Source of the DNA: CAWIMX01 sp963792785
GTDB lineage: Bacteria; Acidobacteriota; Vicinamibacteria; Vicinamibacterales; CAVVIG01
NCBI GenBank assembly: GCA_963792785.1
Contig: CAWBXO010000004.1
Span: forward strand, 682,001-746,000
Direction of reading: 5' to 3'
DNA length: 64,000 bases
Part shown: in pieces, positions 53,785 through 62,640 of the stretch
Layout: every line of letters starts with the position of its first letter
How positions within the stretch are numbered: the stretch's first letter is position 1
Made by a program: the position numbers and the translations under genes
The notes under the pieces: generated by a model
What the model was told of the DNA's origin: nothing
The model's database searches: none
The model's input: only the letters and a program-made list of their open reading frames with translations

Positions 53785-55257
53785 ATGCCTTCCGCCTACC
53801 GTGCATCGACGTTCTGCGGGCTCGCCGCCCTGCTGGCGGTGCTCGCGTACGCGAACGCGCTGCACAATCCGTTCGTCTACGACGACTTTCACACCGTCGT
53901 CTCGAACACCTCGCTGGAGCGCGTCGGCGATCTGCGCGCCATCGTCCTGCACGACGTGACGCGCCCGCTCGTCAACTTCTCCTACGCGGTGGATCGGGCC
54001 ATCTGGGGCTCGCGGCCCGTCGGCTTCCACGTGACCAACGTGGTGCTGCATGCGTTCAACGTCGTCCTGCTCTTCCAAATCGCCTTTCGGCTGATTCGCG
54101 GGCCCGGCGCCACGGCGGCCGCCTTCACCGCCGCCGCGCTCCTGGCCGTGCATCCGATGATGACCGAAGCCGTCGGGTACATCAGCGGACGATCCGAAGT
54201 CCTGTGCACGACGATCATGCTGCTGGGCCTCTGGAGCGCGCGCCGGTGGATGACGGGCGGCGGACGCCGGTGGGCGGCGGGCGCCGCGGCCGCCTGGGTG
54301 GTGGCGCTCACCGCGAAAGAGACCGCCGCGATGTTTCCCTTCGCCCTCGCGGCCTGCGACTGGCTGACGGCGGGCGACACCGCGGGATCGCGACGCCGCA
54401 CCCTGCGGTTCTACGCGCCGATGGTCGGCGTCGCCGTGGCGGCCGGCATCGGCCGGCTCGCGATCCTGCGCGGCGAGTACGCGGGTGTGTCGCCGCACTG
54501 GAGCTACGTGCTGGTGGAACTCGACGTGCTCCGGCGCTACCTCCAGCTGCTCGTGGTGCCCGTGCGCCAGACGATCTTCCACGAGGTGTCGCCAGTGGCG
54601 CTCGTGAGCCTGCCGGCGATCCTGGCGCTCGCCGTCGCCGCCGGCCTGCTGTGGGTGGCTTGGGCCGCTCGCCGCGCCGCGCCCGCCGCCGCATTCGGCA
54701 TCATCTGGTTCCTGCTGATGCTCGCGCCCTCGGCCACCCTCGCCGTCCTCGATCAGGGCGAGCCGATGGCGGAGCATCGCGTGTACATCGCCAGCGTGGG
54801 GCTGTTCCTCGCCGCCGGCGCCGGCGCCGCCGCCCTCAGCGGCCGGCTCGATCGTGAAGCGCCCGCGATGCGCTGGGCCGGCATCGGCGTGCTGGGGGTC
54901 GTGCTCGCGTCGCTCACGGTGAAGACCGTGGTGCGCAACGCAGTCTGGTCGGATCCGGTGACGCTCTGGCAGGAATCCGTGTCGCTCGCGCCGGACCACT
55001 ACCGCCCGCGGCTCCTGCTCGGGGAAGCGCTGGAGGACGCCGGCGAGAAGCTGGAGGCGCTCGACGAGTTCCGCGCCGCCGTCGATCTGCGCCCGACCGA
55101 CGTCACCGGCTATCTCAAACTCGGCCTCTGCCTCGTCGACCTGGGCCGCATCGAAGAGGCGCGCAGTGTCTTCACGCAGGCGGTGGACGTGGATCCCTCC
55201 AGCGAGCCGGCGCGCAAGTCGCTCGCGCTCCTCGCCCAGGTCAAGACCACGCGATGA
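53785..55257 (+). CDS. TMTC-like multipass membrane protein with C-terminal TPR repeats
   Basis: The 490-residue protein has ten or so hydrophobic helices up to about residue 390. The luminal-type motif YANALHNPFVYDDFHTVVSNTSL occurs near the N-terminus, with VHPMMTEAVGYISGRSEVLCTT after it, as in the GT-C-fold TMTC/DUF1736 O-mannosyltransferase-like family. The last 90 residues are TPR units (YRPRLLLGEALEDAGEKLEALDEFRAAV, GYLKLGLCLVDLGRIEEARSVFTQAV). It could transfer a lipid-linked sugar on the periplasmic side of the membrane; bacterial substrates are not known. The stop overlaps the Wzm start (ATGA), linking it to polysaccharide export. Confidence 0.82.
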   Translation: MPSAYRASTFCGLAALLAVLAYANALHNPFVYDDFHTVVSNTSLERVGDLRAIVLHDVTRPLVNFSYAVDRAIWGSRPVGFHVTNVVLHAFNVVLLFQIAFRLIRGPGATAAAFTAAALLAVHPMMTEAVGYISGRSEVLCTTIMLLGLWSARRWMTGGGRRWAAGAAAAWVVALTAKETAAMFPFALAACDWLTAGDTAGSRRRTLRFYAPMVGVAVAAGIGRLAILRGEYAGVSPHWSYVLVELDVLRRYLQLLVVPVRQTIFHEVSPVALVSLPAILALAVAAGLLWVAWAARRAAPAAAFGIIWFLLMLAPSATLAVLDQGEPMAEHRVYIASVGLFLAAGAGAAALSGRLDREAPAMRWAGIGVLGVVLASLTVKTVVRNAVWSDPVTLWQESVSLAPDHYRPRLLLGEALEDAGEKLEALDEFRAAVDLRPTDVTGYLKLGLCLVDLGRIEEARSVFTQAVDVDPSSEPARKSLALLAQVKTTR

Positions 55258-56009
55258 GCGTGCCCGCCGGCCTCGTCTGGACGCTCGTCCGCACCGATTT
55301 CAAGGCGCGGTACCACGGCACGCTGGGCGGCTTCGCGTGGGCGCTGCTCAAGCCGGTCAGCATGTTCGTCGTGCTGATGGGCGTGTTCTCGTTCCTCTTC
55401 GCGGCCGACCCGACGTACAAGCTCAACCTGATCGTCGGGCTCTTCCTCTGGGAGTTCTTCGCCGAGGCCACCAAGAGCGGCCTCACCTCGCTCCACGCGC
55501 GCGGGTTCCTGCTCACCAAGTCGCGCGTCCCGCCGTGGATCCTCGTCGTCACGTCCCTGTCGAACGCGGTCATCACGCTCGCCGTCTTCTCGGTCGTGAT
55601 CGTCGTGTTCCTGTCGGTGTTCGGGCACCCGCCGACCGCGCTGGCCATCGTGGCGTACACCGGCTACTGCCTGGCGCTCGGGGCCATGGTCACCGGGTTC
55701 TCCCTGGCGTCGAGCGCGCTGTTCCTGCGCTACCGCGACCTGAACCAGATCTGGGAGGTGGTGCTGCAGGCGGGGTTCTTCGTCGCGCCGATCATCTATC
55801 CGCTCGACATCCTCCCCGAGCGGTTCCACTTTTATCTCTACCTCTGGCCGCCCACGCCCATCGTCACGTTCTCGCGCATGGCGCTCGTCGCCGGCACGAT
55901 GCCCACGCTGCGCGGTCACGTCTACCTCGCGCTCGACGCCGGCATCTGCCTCCTCGCGGGCATCATGATCTTCCGGCGCGTCAGCCCGCGCGCCGCGGAG
56001 TACCTGTGA
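55254..56009 (+). CDS. wzm: Polysaccharide ABC transporter permease
   Basis: The 251-residue, six-helix ABC-2 permease exports lipid-linked polysaccharide across the inner membrane. It has LVWTLVRTDFKARYHGTLGGFAWALLKPVSMF, the typical N-terminal motif RDLKxRYKxSxLGxxWxxLxP, and FLRYRDLNQIWEVVLQAGFFVAPIIYPLDIL. It begins within the stop of the TMTC-like gene and ends within the start of the ATPase gene (TGATG). The pair matches Wzm/Wzt of ABC-dependent O-antigen or teichoic-acid-type export. Confidence 0.9.
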   Translation: MSVPAGLVWTLVRTDFKARYHGTLGGFAWALLKPVSMFVVLMGVFSFLFAADPTYKLNLIVGLFLWEFFAEATKSGLTSLHARGFLLTKSRVPPWILVVTSLSNAVITLAVFSVVIVVFLSVFGHPPTALAIVAYTGYCLALGAMVTGFSLASSALFLRYRDLNQIWEVVLQAGFFVAPIIYPLDILPERFHFYLYLWPPTPIVTFSRMALVAGTMPTLRGHVYLALDAGICLLAGIMIFRRVSPRAAEYL

Positions 56010-56755
56010 TGGCGTCGCCCGTGCTCCAGGTCCTGTCGGTGTCGAAGAGCTTCCGCATTCCGAGCGAGCGGCGCGAGACGGTGCGCGAGCACCTGCTGGG
56101 CGCCTTCCGGCCGCGCCGATTCCAGCGGCTCGACGTGCTGGACGAGGTGAGCTTCGACGTCCAGCCCGGCGAGGCCCTCGGGATCATGGGCCGCAACGGC
56201 TGCGGCAAGAGCACGCTGCTGAAGATCCTGTGCGGGGTGTACCTGCCGGACCGCGGCCGCGTGGAAACGCGCGCGGCGATCACGCCCGTGCTCGAGCTGG
56301 GCGTCGGCTGGAATGCCGAGCTCGACGCGATCGACAACGTGATGCTCATCGGCACCGTGATGGGCATGACCCTGCGCGAGATCCGCGGGGCGCTCGACGA
56401 GATCCTCGCGTTCGCGGAGCTCGAACGATTCGCCAACATGAAGCTCAAGCACTATTCGAGCGGCATGTCGGAGCGCCTGGGTTACGCCATCGCGTTCAAG
56501 GCCGTGCGCGAGGTGCTGGTGCTCGACGAGATCTTCGCCGTGGGCGACGCCGGCTTCAAGGCGCGCTGCGAGCATCGCTACCATGAACTCCGCGCCGCCG
56601 GGCACGCCGCGGTCATCGTCTCCCACGACCCGCGCATCGTCTCGACCTTCTGCGATCGCGCGGTGCTGATCGACGCCGGCCGCGTCGCTCACGAGGGCCC
56701 GGCCGCCGAGGTCGCCGAGCATTACCTCTCGATGCTCACCACGGAACAGAGGTGA
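56009..56755 (+). CDS. wzt: Polysaccharide ABC transporter ATP-binding protein
   Basis: The 248-residue ATPase energises Wzm. Walker A is GRNGCGKST and Walker B is VLVLDEIFAVGDAGF. The signature is YSSGMSERLGYAIAF, the characteristic SSGM variant of polysaccharide exporters, and the H-loop is VIVSHD. It has only the nucleotide-binding domain and lacks the C-terminal carbohydrate-binding domain of some Wzt proteins that recognise a chain-end modification. ATG 56009 overlaps the wzm stop; GTG 56006 is an alternative. The stop overlaps the next gene. Confidence 0.92.
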   Translation: MASPVLQVLSVSKSFRIPSERRETVREHLLGAFRPRRFQRLDVLDEVSFDVQPGEALGIMGRNGCGKSTLLKILCGVYLPDRGRVETRAAITPVLELGVGWNAELDAIDNVMLIGTVMGMTLREIRGALDEILAFAELERFANMKLKHYSSGMSERLGYAIAFKAVREVLVLDEIFAVGDAGFKARCEHRYHELRAAGHAAVIVSHDPRIVSTFCDRAVLIDAGRVAHEGPAAEVAEHYLSMLTTEQR

Positions 56756-59199
56756 ACCCGGTGGCGCCGGCCGCCGACGAGCACCGCATCGCGACCGGCG
56801 TCCGGGGATGGCTCGAGCACCCCGCGTCCGCCGCCCTCCCCGGCGACTCTCTGCTCGTGTCGGGATGGGCCTTCGCCGACGACGCCCGCGTCGCGGCCGT
56901 CCACGCCGAGGGCCCGTGGGGCCGCCAGGCGCTGGCCTGCGGCCTTCAGCGCGACGACGTCGCGCGGGCCTATCCGGAGGCGCCTCATGCCGCCCAGGCG
57001 GGCTTCTCCGGCGCCTTCGCGTGCCCGGCGCGCCCGTCGACCGTGACCCTCCGCGTCGTCGCCTCGCTGGACAACGGCCGTACCGTCGAACTCTTCAGGC
57101 GCCGCATGGTCCGGCCATCGGTGCTGCGGCGCCGCCTGCGCGCCGCGGCGGAGGCCGTCGCCGTGCGATGGCGCGCCTCGCGGCCGGCAGACCCGCTGAC
57201 GCTCGCGAGACGGGCGTCCGCGCGGCGCCGGTCGGAAGCGCGGGCCTCACTCGACGCGTTCCTCCGTTCCGGATCGCGCCTGTCCTTCGCCGCGGTGCCG
57301 GACCCCGTCGTATCGGCGATCGTGGTGGCCTGGAACCAGGCCGAGCTGACCTTCACCTGTCTCGAGAGCCTGCGGCGACAGGCCGGCCCGTCCCTCGAGG
57401 TCATCGTGATCGACAACGCCTCGACCGACGATACGCCGGCCCTGCTCGACCGCGTGGATGGCGTGGTGCGGGCGCCGCAAGACGAGAACCTCGGGTTCAC
57501 GCGCGGCGCCAACGCCGGCGCCCGGCTGGCGACGGGCGAGTACCTCCTCTTCGTGAACAGCGACGCCGAACTCGCGCCGGGAGCCTTCGCGGCGCTAGTG
57601 GCCTCGGCGCGACGGCCGGCCTCGATCCCGATCGGCGCGGTTGGCGGCGCGCTCGTGTTCCAGAGCGGTGCCCTCCAGGAAGCCGGCGCCATCATCTGGC
57701 GGGACGGGTCCTGCCAGGCCTACGGCCGCGGCGCCGACCCCGCCGCACCCGAATACACGTTCGAGCGTCCGGTGGATTTCTGCTCGGCGGCCCTGCTCCT
57801 CACGCCGCGATCCGTCTTCGAGGACCTGGGCGGCTTCGAGGAGCGATTCAGCCCGGGATACTACGAAGACGTCGACTATTGCGCCCGCGTGTGGCAGCGC
57901 GGGTGCCAGGTTCGTTTCGAGCCTCGGGCCGTCGCGCGGCACCACGAGTTCGGCAGCGCCGGGGCGCGGAACGCCCTGCGGCTGCAGCGGGAGCGCCGCC
58001 CGATCTTCGTCGAGCGCCATCGCGCGTGGCTCGAGGGCCAATCCGCGCCCGGCGTCGATGTGCGGGCCGCCCGCTCGCACCCGCACGGCCGCCCCGCCGT
58101 CGTCCTGGTCGACGACGCGGCGCCGGACCCGCGGCGCGGCTCCGGCTTTCCACGAACGGCGGCGCTCGTCCGAGCGCTGGGCGATCTGGGATGCGAGGTG
58201 ACCGTCTTCGGCACTGCCGGCGACTCGCCGCCGGGTGCACGCGACGCGTGCCCCGGCATCGAGATCGTCCCGGGCAGCCCCGGCGGCATCGGGCCGTTCG
58301 TCACGTCGCGCCTCGCCGCGGCTCCTCCGGGCAGCCTGCTCGTCGTGAGCCGGCCTCACAACGTGCAGTACCTCAGGGCGAACCTCGACCTGCCGACCCT
58401 CGCGGTGCCCTGGATCTACGACGCGGAAGCCATCTTCTCCGACCGCGACGTCGCACGGGCCTCGGCGACGGGCGCCCCGCTAGACGATGTCGAGCGCGAA
58501 CGCCGCCTGCGCGAAGAGCTGCGGCTCGCGCGCGGCGCCGCGGCCGTGCTCGTCGTCAGCGAGCGCGATCGACGCGTCTTCGCGGCGTCAGGTTTCACGA
58601 ACGTGTCGGTCGCCGGCCACGCGGTCGAGCCGCAACCCACACCCCGCCTTGCCGCCGATCGGGACGCGATCCTGTTTGTCGGCGCGTTCGGGCCCGACTC
58701 GCCGAACGAGGACGCCGCGCGGTACCTGGCCGGGGAGATCCGGCGCGCGCTCGCCGGAACCGCCGCCGAACGCGCGCCGATCGTGATCGCGGGCGCGGCG
58801 CTGCCGCCGGAGCTCGCGGCGGACTTCCCTGACATCGACTGGCTCGCCGATTGTGAGGACCTGTCGCCGCTGTACGACCGCGCCCGCGTGTTCGTCGCGC
58901 CGTCGCGCTGGGCGGCCGGCATTCCGCTGAAGGTCGTCGAAGCCGCGGCCCGCGGCGTGCCCGTCGTGTGCACGAGCCTCCTCGCCGACGAACTCGGATG
59001 GACCGATGGCCAGGAGCTGCTCACGGCCGACGATGCGGATGGCTTTGCGCGGGCGATCGCCCGCCTGTTCGTCTCGAATCGGCTATGGTCCGGGCTGCGC
59101 GACGCGGCGCTGGCGCGCGTCGCGCGCGAACACGGACCGGCCACATTCCGCGCCGGGCTGGTCAGCGCGATGGAAACAGCGCGTCGAGCCGCTCGCTGA
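56752..59199 (+). CDS. Multidomain glycosyltransferase: N-terminal beta domain, GT2, GT4
   Basis: The 815-residue protein begins with a beta-rich domain (about 1-125) of unknown function (GWLEHPASAALPGDSLLVSGWAF, GLQRDDVARAYPEAPHAAQAGFSGAF), perhaps a carbohydrate or partner-binding module. A GT2 domain follows (about 184-430): VVSAIVVAWNQAELTFTCLESL, EVIVIDNASTDDTP, ENLGFTRGANAGARLATGEYLLFVNSD, SPGYYEDVDYCARVWQRG. A GT4 domain ends it (about 445-815): RGSGFPRTAALVRALGDLG, FVGAFGPDSPNEDAARYL, VAPSRWAAGIPLKVVEAAARGVPVV. The GTG overlaps the wzt stop, so it belongs to the export operon. Its last 38 nt overlap the convergent gene. Confidence 0.87.
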   Translation: MNPVAPAADEHRIATGVRGWLEHPASAALPGDSLLVSGWAFADDARVAAVHAEGPWGRQALACGLQRDDVARAYPEAPHAAQAGFSGAFACPARPSTVTLRVVASLDNGRTVELFRRRMVRPSVLRRRLRAAAEAVAVRWRASRPADPLTLARRASARRRSEARASLDAFLRSGSRLSFAAVPDPVVSAIVVAWNQAELTFTCLESLRRQAGPSLEVIVIDNASTDDTPALLDRVDGVVRAPQDENLGFTRGANAGARLATGEYLLFVNSDAELAPGAFAALVASARRPASIPIGAVGGALVFQSGALQEAGAIIWRDGSCQAYGRGADPAAPEYTFERPVDFCSAALLLTPRSVFEDLGGFEERFSPGYYEDVDYCARVWQRGCQVRFEPRAVARHHEFGSAGARNALRLQRERRPIFVERHRAWLEGQSAPGVDVRAARSHPHGRPAVVLVDDAAPDPRRGSGFPRTAALVRALGDLGCEVTVFGTAGDSPPGARDACPGIEIVPGSPGGIGPFVTSRLAAAPPGSLLVVSRPHNVQYLRANLDLPTLAVPWIYDAEAIFSDRDVARASATGAPLDDVERERRLREELRLARGAAAVLVVSERDRRVFAASGFTNVSVAGHAVEPQPTPRLAADRDAILFVGAFGPDSPNEDAARYLAGEIRRALAGTAAERAPIVIAGAALPPELAADFPDIDWLADCEDLSPLYDRARVFVAPSRWAAGIPLKVVEAAARGVPVVCTSLLADELGWTDGQELLTADDADGFARAIARLFVSNRLWSGLRDAALARVAREHGPATFRAGLVSAMETARRAAR

Positions 59200-61621
59200 G
59201 GATCTCGACCGGCACCGCGGCCGGCTCCACGCGCGGCAGGAAGAGGCGGTTGACGCCGGGCCGCACGAGCCCCGCGTCGACGGTCACGGCCGCGTGGAAG
59301 CCGGCGGCGCTGACCACCCCCGCCAGTTCCGCGTCGGCGTCGCCGTACGGGTAGGAGAACACGGTCACGGGCTCGTCGAGCAGGCGCTCGAGGGCGCGCT
59401 TGTCGTCGTCGACCTCCCGCCGCCTCGTGTCCAGCGGCTGCGTCGTCAGCGCGAGGTGGTGCACGGTGTGCGACCCGATCGTGTGGCCGGGCCGCCTCGA
59501 CAGTTCCACGACTTCGTCGCCGGTCAGCACGCGATGCGTGTCCCGCGGCGGGAGCGCCCCGCCGCGCCACGATTCGACGGCGCGCACGATCGCCGCTCGC
59601 GGGGCCGCGTCGAGCGGCCACATGAGCCGATGCAGCGCTTCGAGCGCCGCGGCACGCTCCTCCCGGGTGCGCGTCGGCGCCTCGAGCCGCGCGCCGGCTT
59701 CGGCGACGACGAGCGACGCGGGCACCTGGATGTCCGACAGGAGCGCGCGCTCGAGCCAATCCCAATCGCGCTCGTGCGGCTCGCCCAGCCGATCGGAGTT
59801 CACGAAGAACGTCGCCGGGACCCCGAGCTCCTGCAGGACCGGCGAGGCCGCCGTCAGCGCGTCGAGGTACCCATCGTCCAGCGTGATGACCACCGCGCGT
59901 TCCGGCAGGCAGCCGGACGAGGAGGCCCGCACGAGATCCGGCAGCGCCATCGGCGTGAACTCGCGGCGCAGCATCGTCAGGTGCGCGCGGAAGAGATCCG
60001 GGGGCATGCACAGGCCGTGTGAATCGGGGACGAGGGAGGCGACGCGATGGTACGCGAGCACCACCGCCGCTCCCGTTGCCGTCGCCCGCGCGTGCGCCGG
60101 CCGGCTCGTGGCGCGCGCGGCGGGCGTCGGCTTCACGGCGCGAATCGTCACGACGAGGGGAAATGCCGGATCATCGGCGTCGAGATCCGCGGGATCGAGC
60201 TCCTCGGCGCTGAGGCCGTAGAGGAACGCCGTGCAGGCCATCACGTTGCCGCGCGTCTCGACCTCGAAGGCCTCGAGGGGAAACGCCTCCGCGAACAGCC
60301 GCCGCGCAGAGGCTTCCGTGAGCCGCCAGAAGTCGCCGTCGGGACCGGCCCGATCGTCCACGCGGATGACGCTCGGCGCGGTGACGAGGAGCACGCCGCC
60401 CGGGCGCAGCAGGCGGGCGCACGTCCGGAGGACGGCGGCCATGTCGTCGACGAGGTGCAGCGTCTGGGTGAGCACGATGCAGTCGTAGGTCTCGTCCGCG
60501 ATCCCGGCCGCGTCGCGCAAGTCGGCCACGATGGTCGCCCGGGGGTTGGCGGGATCGCGGTCGATCACGTCCGCCTGCGTCACGCGGTCGGCGCCGAACT
60601 GCCGGGTATAGAGCGCTTCCTCGACCTCGAGCACGCGCCCGCACACGTCCCGCTCGTGCCGGGCAAGAAACGCCTCGATGTAGCGCCGGTCGATCGCGGC
60701 GCCCCGGTCGCGGCCCCACTGCGTGCTGAACGGCTCGCGGCGGCGGAAGTCGCCGAGCTCGACGCGCGCCTGCCCGCGCGCCGCGGCCCGCGCGCTCAGG
60801 TCGCCGATTTCGCGCTGCAGGGCGGCAAGTTCGCCTGAGAGTTGTCCGACTCGCGCCTCGAGCTCGTCGCGATAGCGCCGCTGCTCCAGGAGGAACGCGT
60901 CCTTCCGGACCAGGAGCGCATCGGCGTGCGCCGACACGGACTCGCCGTGCTTCTCATAGAAATGCCGCATGCGCGCGCGGTAGGTCTCGGGCTGCAGCGA
61001 GCGGCGGTAGCCCGACCCGGCCCGCACGCGGTAGCGCAGAAACGCCTCCGGCAGCACCACGCCCCGCGCGCCGCGCGCGATGGCCGTCGCCCAGAAGTCC
61101 AGCAGCTCGTAGGACGGCAGCGACTCATCGAAGCCGCCGATCGCGGCGAAGAGCGACCGGCGCATCATCGTCGAGGCGTGCGGGACGGCGCCCGTGGCCA
61201 CGGCCTCGACGAAGGTCGGCTCCGAGGGCGACCACGTGTAGCTCGCGGCGCCGAACGCCTGCATCGAGCAGGTGACGAAGTCCAGCTCTGGATCCTCGTC
61301 GAGGCGGCCCGCCGCCGCCAGGAAGTACCCGGGCTCGAGCAGATCGTCGGCATCCAGCCAGATCAGATAGTCCGCGCGCGTCAGCCTGGCGCCGAGGTTG
61401 CGGGCGGCCGAGGCTCCCCGCCCGCCGCCGTGGACCACGCGCGTGCCTTCGCGCTCCACGCGCGCCAGTGCCTGCCGCGTGAAGAGATCCGTCGACGCAT
61501 CGTCAACGACGACGATTTCCGCCGGCGGCCGCGTCTGCCGCTCGAGGCTCGAGAGCGCCTCGCCCAGCGTGCGCCCGAGATCACGGCACGTGACGATCGC
61601 GGCGATCCGGCTGGCGCTCAT
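59162..61621 (-). CDS. Trifunctional GT2 - methyltransferase - polysaccharide deacetylase protein
   Basis: The 819-residue protein joins three enzymes. Residues 1-215 are a GT2 (IAAIVTCRDLGRTLGEALSSL, EIVVVDDASTD, YLIWLDADDLLEPGYF). A short coiled coil (about 265-290) leads to a class I methyltransferase (about 297-470) with PFSTQWGRDRGAAIDRRYIEAFL, CGRVLEVEEALYTRQFG, YDCIVLTQTLHLVDD and LRPGGVLLVTAPS. From about 515 there is a NodB-type deacetylase: VVLAYHRV, VVITLDDGYLDA (metal-binding Asp pair), IGSHTVHHLALTT (HxxxH type) and VFSYPYGDAD. It could build, methylate and deacetylate the same chain. The ATG overlaps the stop of the upstream GT2; the 3' end overlaps the convergent gene by 38 nt. 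Confidence 0.88.
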   Translation of the reverse strand: MSASRIAAIVTCRDLGRTLGEALSSLERQTRPPAEIVVVDDASTDLFTRQALARVEREGTRVVHGGGRGASAARNLGARLTRADYLIWLDADDLLEPGYFLAAAGRLDEDPELDFVTCSMQAFGAASYTWSPSEPTFVEAVATGAVPHASTMMRRSLFAAIGGFDESLPSYELLDFWATAIARGARGVVLPEAFLRYRVRAGSGYRRSLQPETYRARMRHFYEKHGESVSAHADALLVRKDAFLLEQRRYRDELEARVGQLSGELAALQREIGDLSARAAARGQARVELGDFRRREPFSTQWGRDRGAAIDRRYIEAFLARHERDVCGRVLEVEEALYTRQFGADRVTQADVIDRDPANPRATIVADLRDAAGIADETYDCIVLTQTLHLVDDMAAVLRTCARLLRPGGVLLVTAPSVIRVDDRAGPDGDFWRLTEASARRLFAEAFPLEAFEVETRGNVMACTAFLYGLSAEELDPADLDADDPAFPLVVTIRAVKPTPAARATSRPAHARATATGAAVVLAYHRVASLVPDSHGLCMPPDLFRAHLTMLRREFTPMALPDLVRASSSGCLPERAVVITLDDGYLDALTAASPVLQELGVPATFFVNSDRLGEPHERDWDWLERALLSDIQVPASLVVAEAGARLEAPTRTREERAAALEALHRLMWPLDAAPRAAIVRAVESWRGGALPPRDTHRVLTGDEVVELSRRPGHTIGSHTVHHLALTTQPLDTRRREVDDDKRALERLLDEPVTVFSYPYGDADAELAGVVSAAGFHAAVTVDAGLVRPGVNRLFLPRVEPAAVPVEILSERLDALFPSR

Positions 61622-62640
61622 CGTCCGCGGCCTTCCCCGAGCCACCAGCCATAGGCGCCGCGCAGGGGCCACGTGACCCGCCAGCTCATCGAGTCGCGCA
61701 GCGCGGCGATCTCGGCCGATGCGGCCGCCAGGGCCGCTTCGAGCTCGCCGACGCGATCGGTGGCGGCCGACGCCGGCGTCGAGAGTCGCGCGCGCAGCGC
61801 CGCCGCCTCCGCGCGCCGGGCCGCCACGGCCGGTTCGAGCTCCGACGCCAGGTACCGTTCGAGCTCGTCGCCGCGGCGCAGGAGGGCGCCCGTCTCCTCG
61901 TCCTGGCCGAGGAGCACGTCGGCGAGATGCCGCCGATAGCTGTCGCGGTGCTTCGCGAACCGGTAGCGCGCCAGCGCGAGGTGGTCGCGCCCGTGCCAGC
62001 AGTCGGCGCTCATCGAGCCCGGACGGCGGCGATAGCGGAACAGCGGCTCCCGGAGGATGCGTCCCCGCCGCCCCGCTTCGAGCAGCGTGATCCAGAGGTC
62101 CCAGTCCTCGTCGCCTTGCGCGGGCATGGCCGTGTCGTACCCGCCCGCCGCGAGCACCGCTTCGCGCCGCACCAGCGCGGCCGTGAGCACGGTGTTCTCG
62201 CGCAGAACCGCCGGCAGGTCGCAGCGCTCGGGCGTCCAGTCCCACGTCTCGTCGCCGAACGCGCGAAGCCACGTCGACGCGAACGCGGCGGAGGGATCCT
62301 CTTCGAGCACGCGCACCGTCTTCTCGAGGAAGGCCGGCTCCAGGCAGTCGTCGGCGTCGAGCGCGCAGAGGTATCGCCCGCTGGTCGCGGCGATGCCGGC
62401 GTTCCGCGCCGCGGCCAGGCCCCCGTGTTCGATGCGAATCACGCGCGTGCGCGCGCGCTCGAAGGCCGCCAGCCGCTCGACGGTCCCGGGGTCGGTCAAT
62501 CCGTCGTCCACGACGGCAATCTCGAAGTCCTGGAACGTCTGGCCGAGCACGCTGTCGACGGCCTCGTCGAGATAGCGCCCGAGGTTGTAACAGGGAATGA
62601 CGACGGCGACGGCCGGCGGCGCGGGATGCGCGCGGTTCAC
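61618..62640 (-). CDS. GT2 glycosyltransferase with C-terminal coiled coil and SWRxTxP motif
   Basis: The 340-residue enzyme has a GT2 domain (1-230): VAVVIPCYNLGRYLDEAVDSVLGQ, IAVVDDGLTDPGT, RYLCALDADDCLEPAF, GDEDWDLWITLLEAGRRG. A helical region follows (about 240-320, AAVARRAEAAALRARL … VGELEAALAAASAEIAAL). The end is DSMSWRVTWPLRGAYGW, a short aromatic/basic motif shared with the upstream gene product. The DDG-L-TD variant in place of DDGSTD is unusual but conservative. GTG 62640 overlaps the stop of the upstream gene; its own stop overlaps the trifunctional gene. Confidence 0.87.
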   Translation of the reverse strand: MNRAHPAPPAVAVVIPCYNLGRYLDEAVDSVLGQTFQDFEIAVVDDGLTDPGTVERLAAFERARTRVIRIEHGGLAAARNAGIAATSGRYLCALDADDCLEPAFLEKTVRVLEEDPSAAFASTWLRAFGDETWDWTPERCDLPAVLRENTVLTAALVRREAVLAAGGYDTAMPAQGDEDWDLWITLLEAGRRGRILREPLFRYRRRPGSMSADCWHGRDHLALARYRFAKHRDSYRRHLADVLLGQDEETGALLRRGDELERYLASELEPAVAARRAEAAALRARLSTPASAATDRVGELEAALAAASAEIAALRDSMSWRVTWPLRGAYGWWLGEGRGR

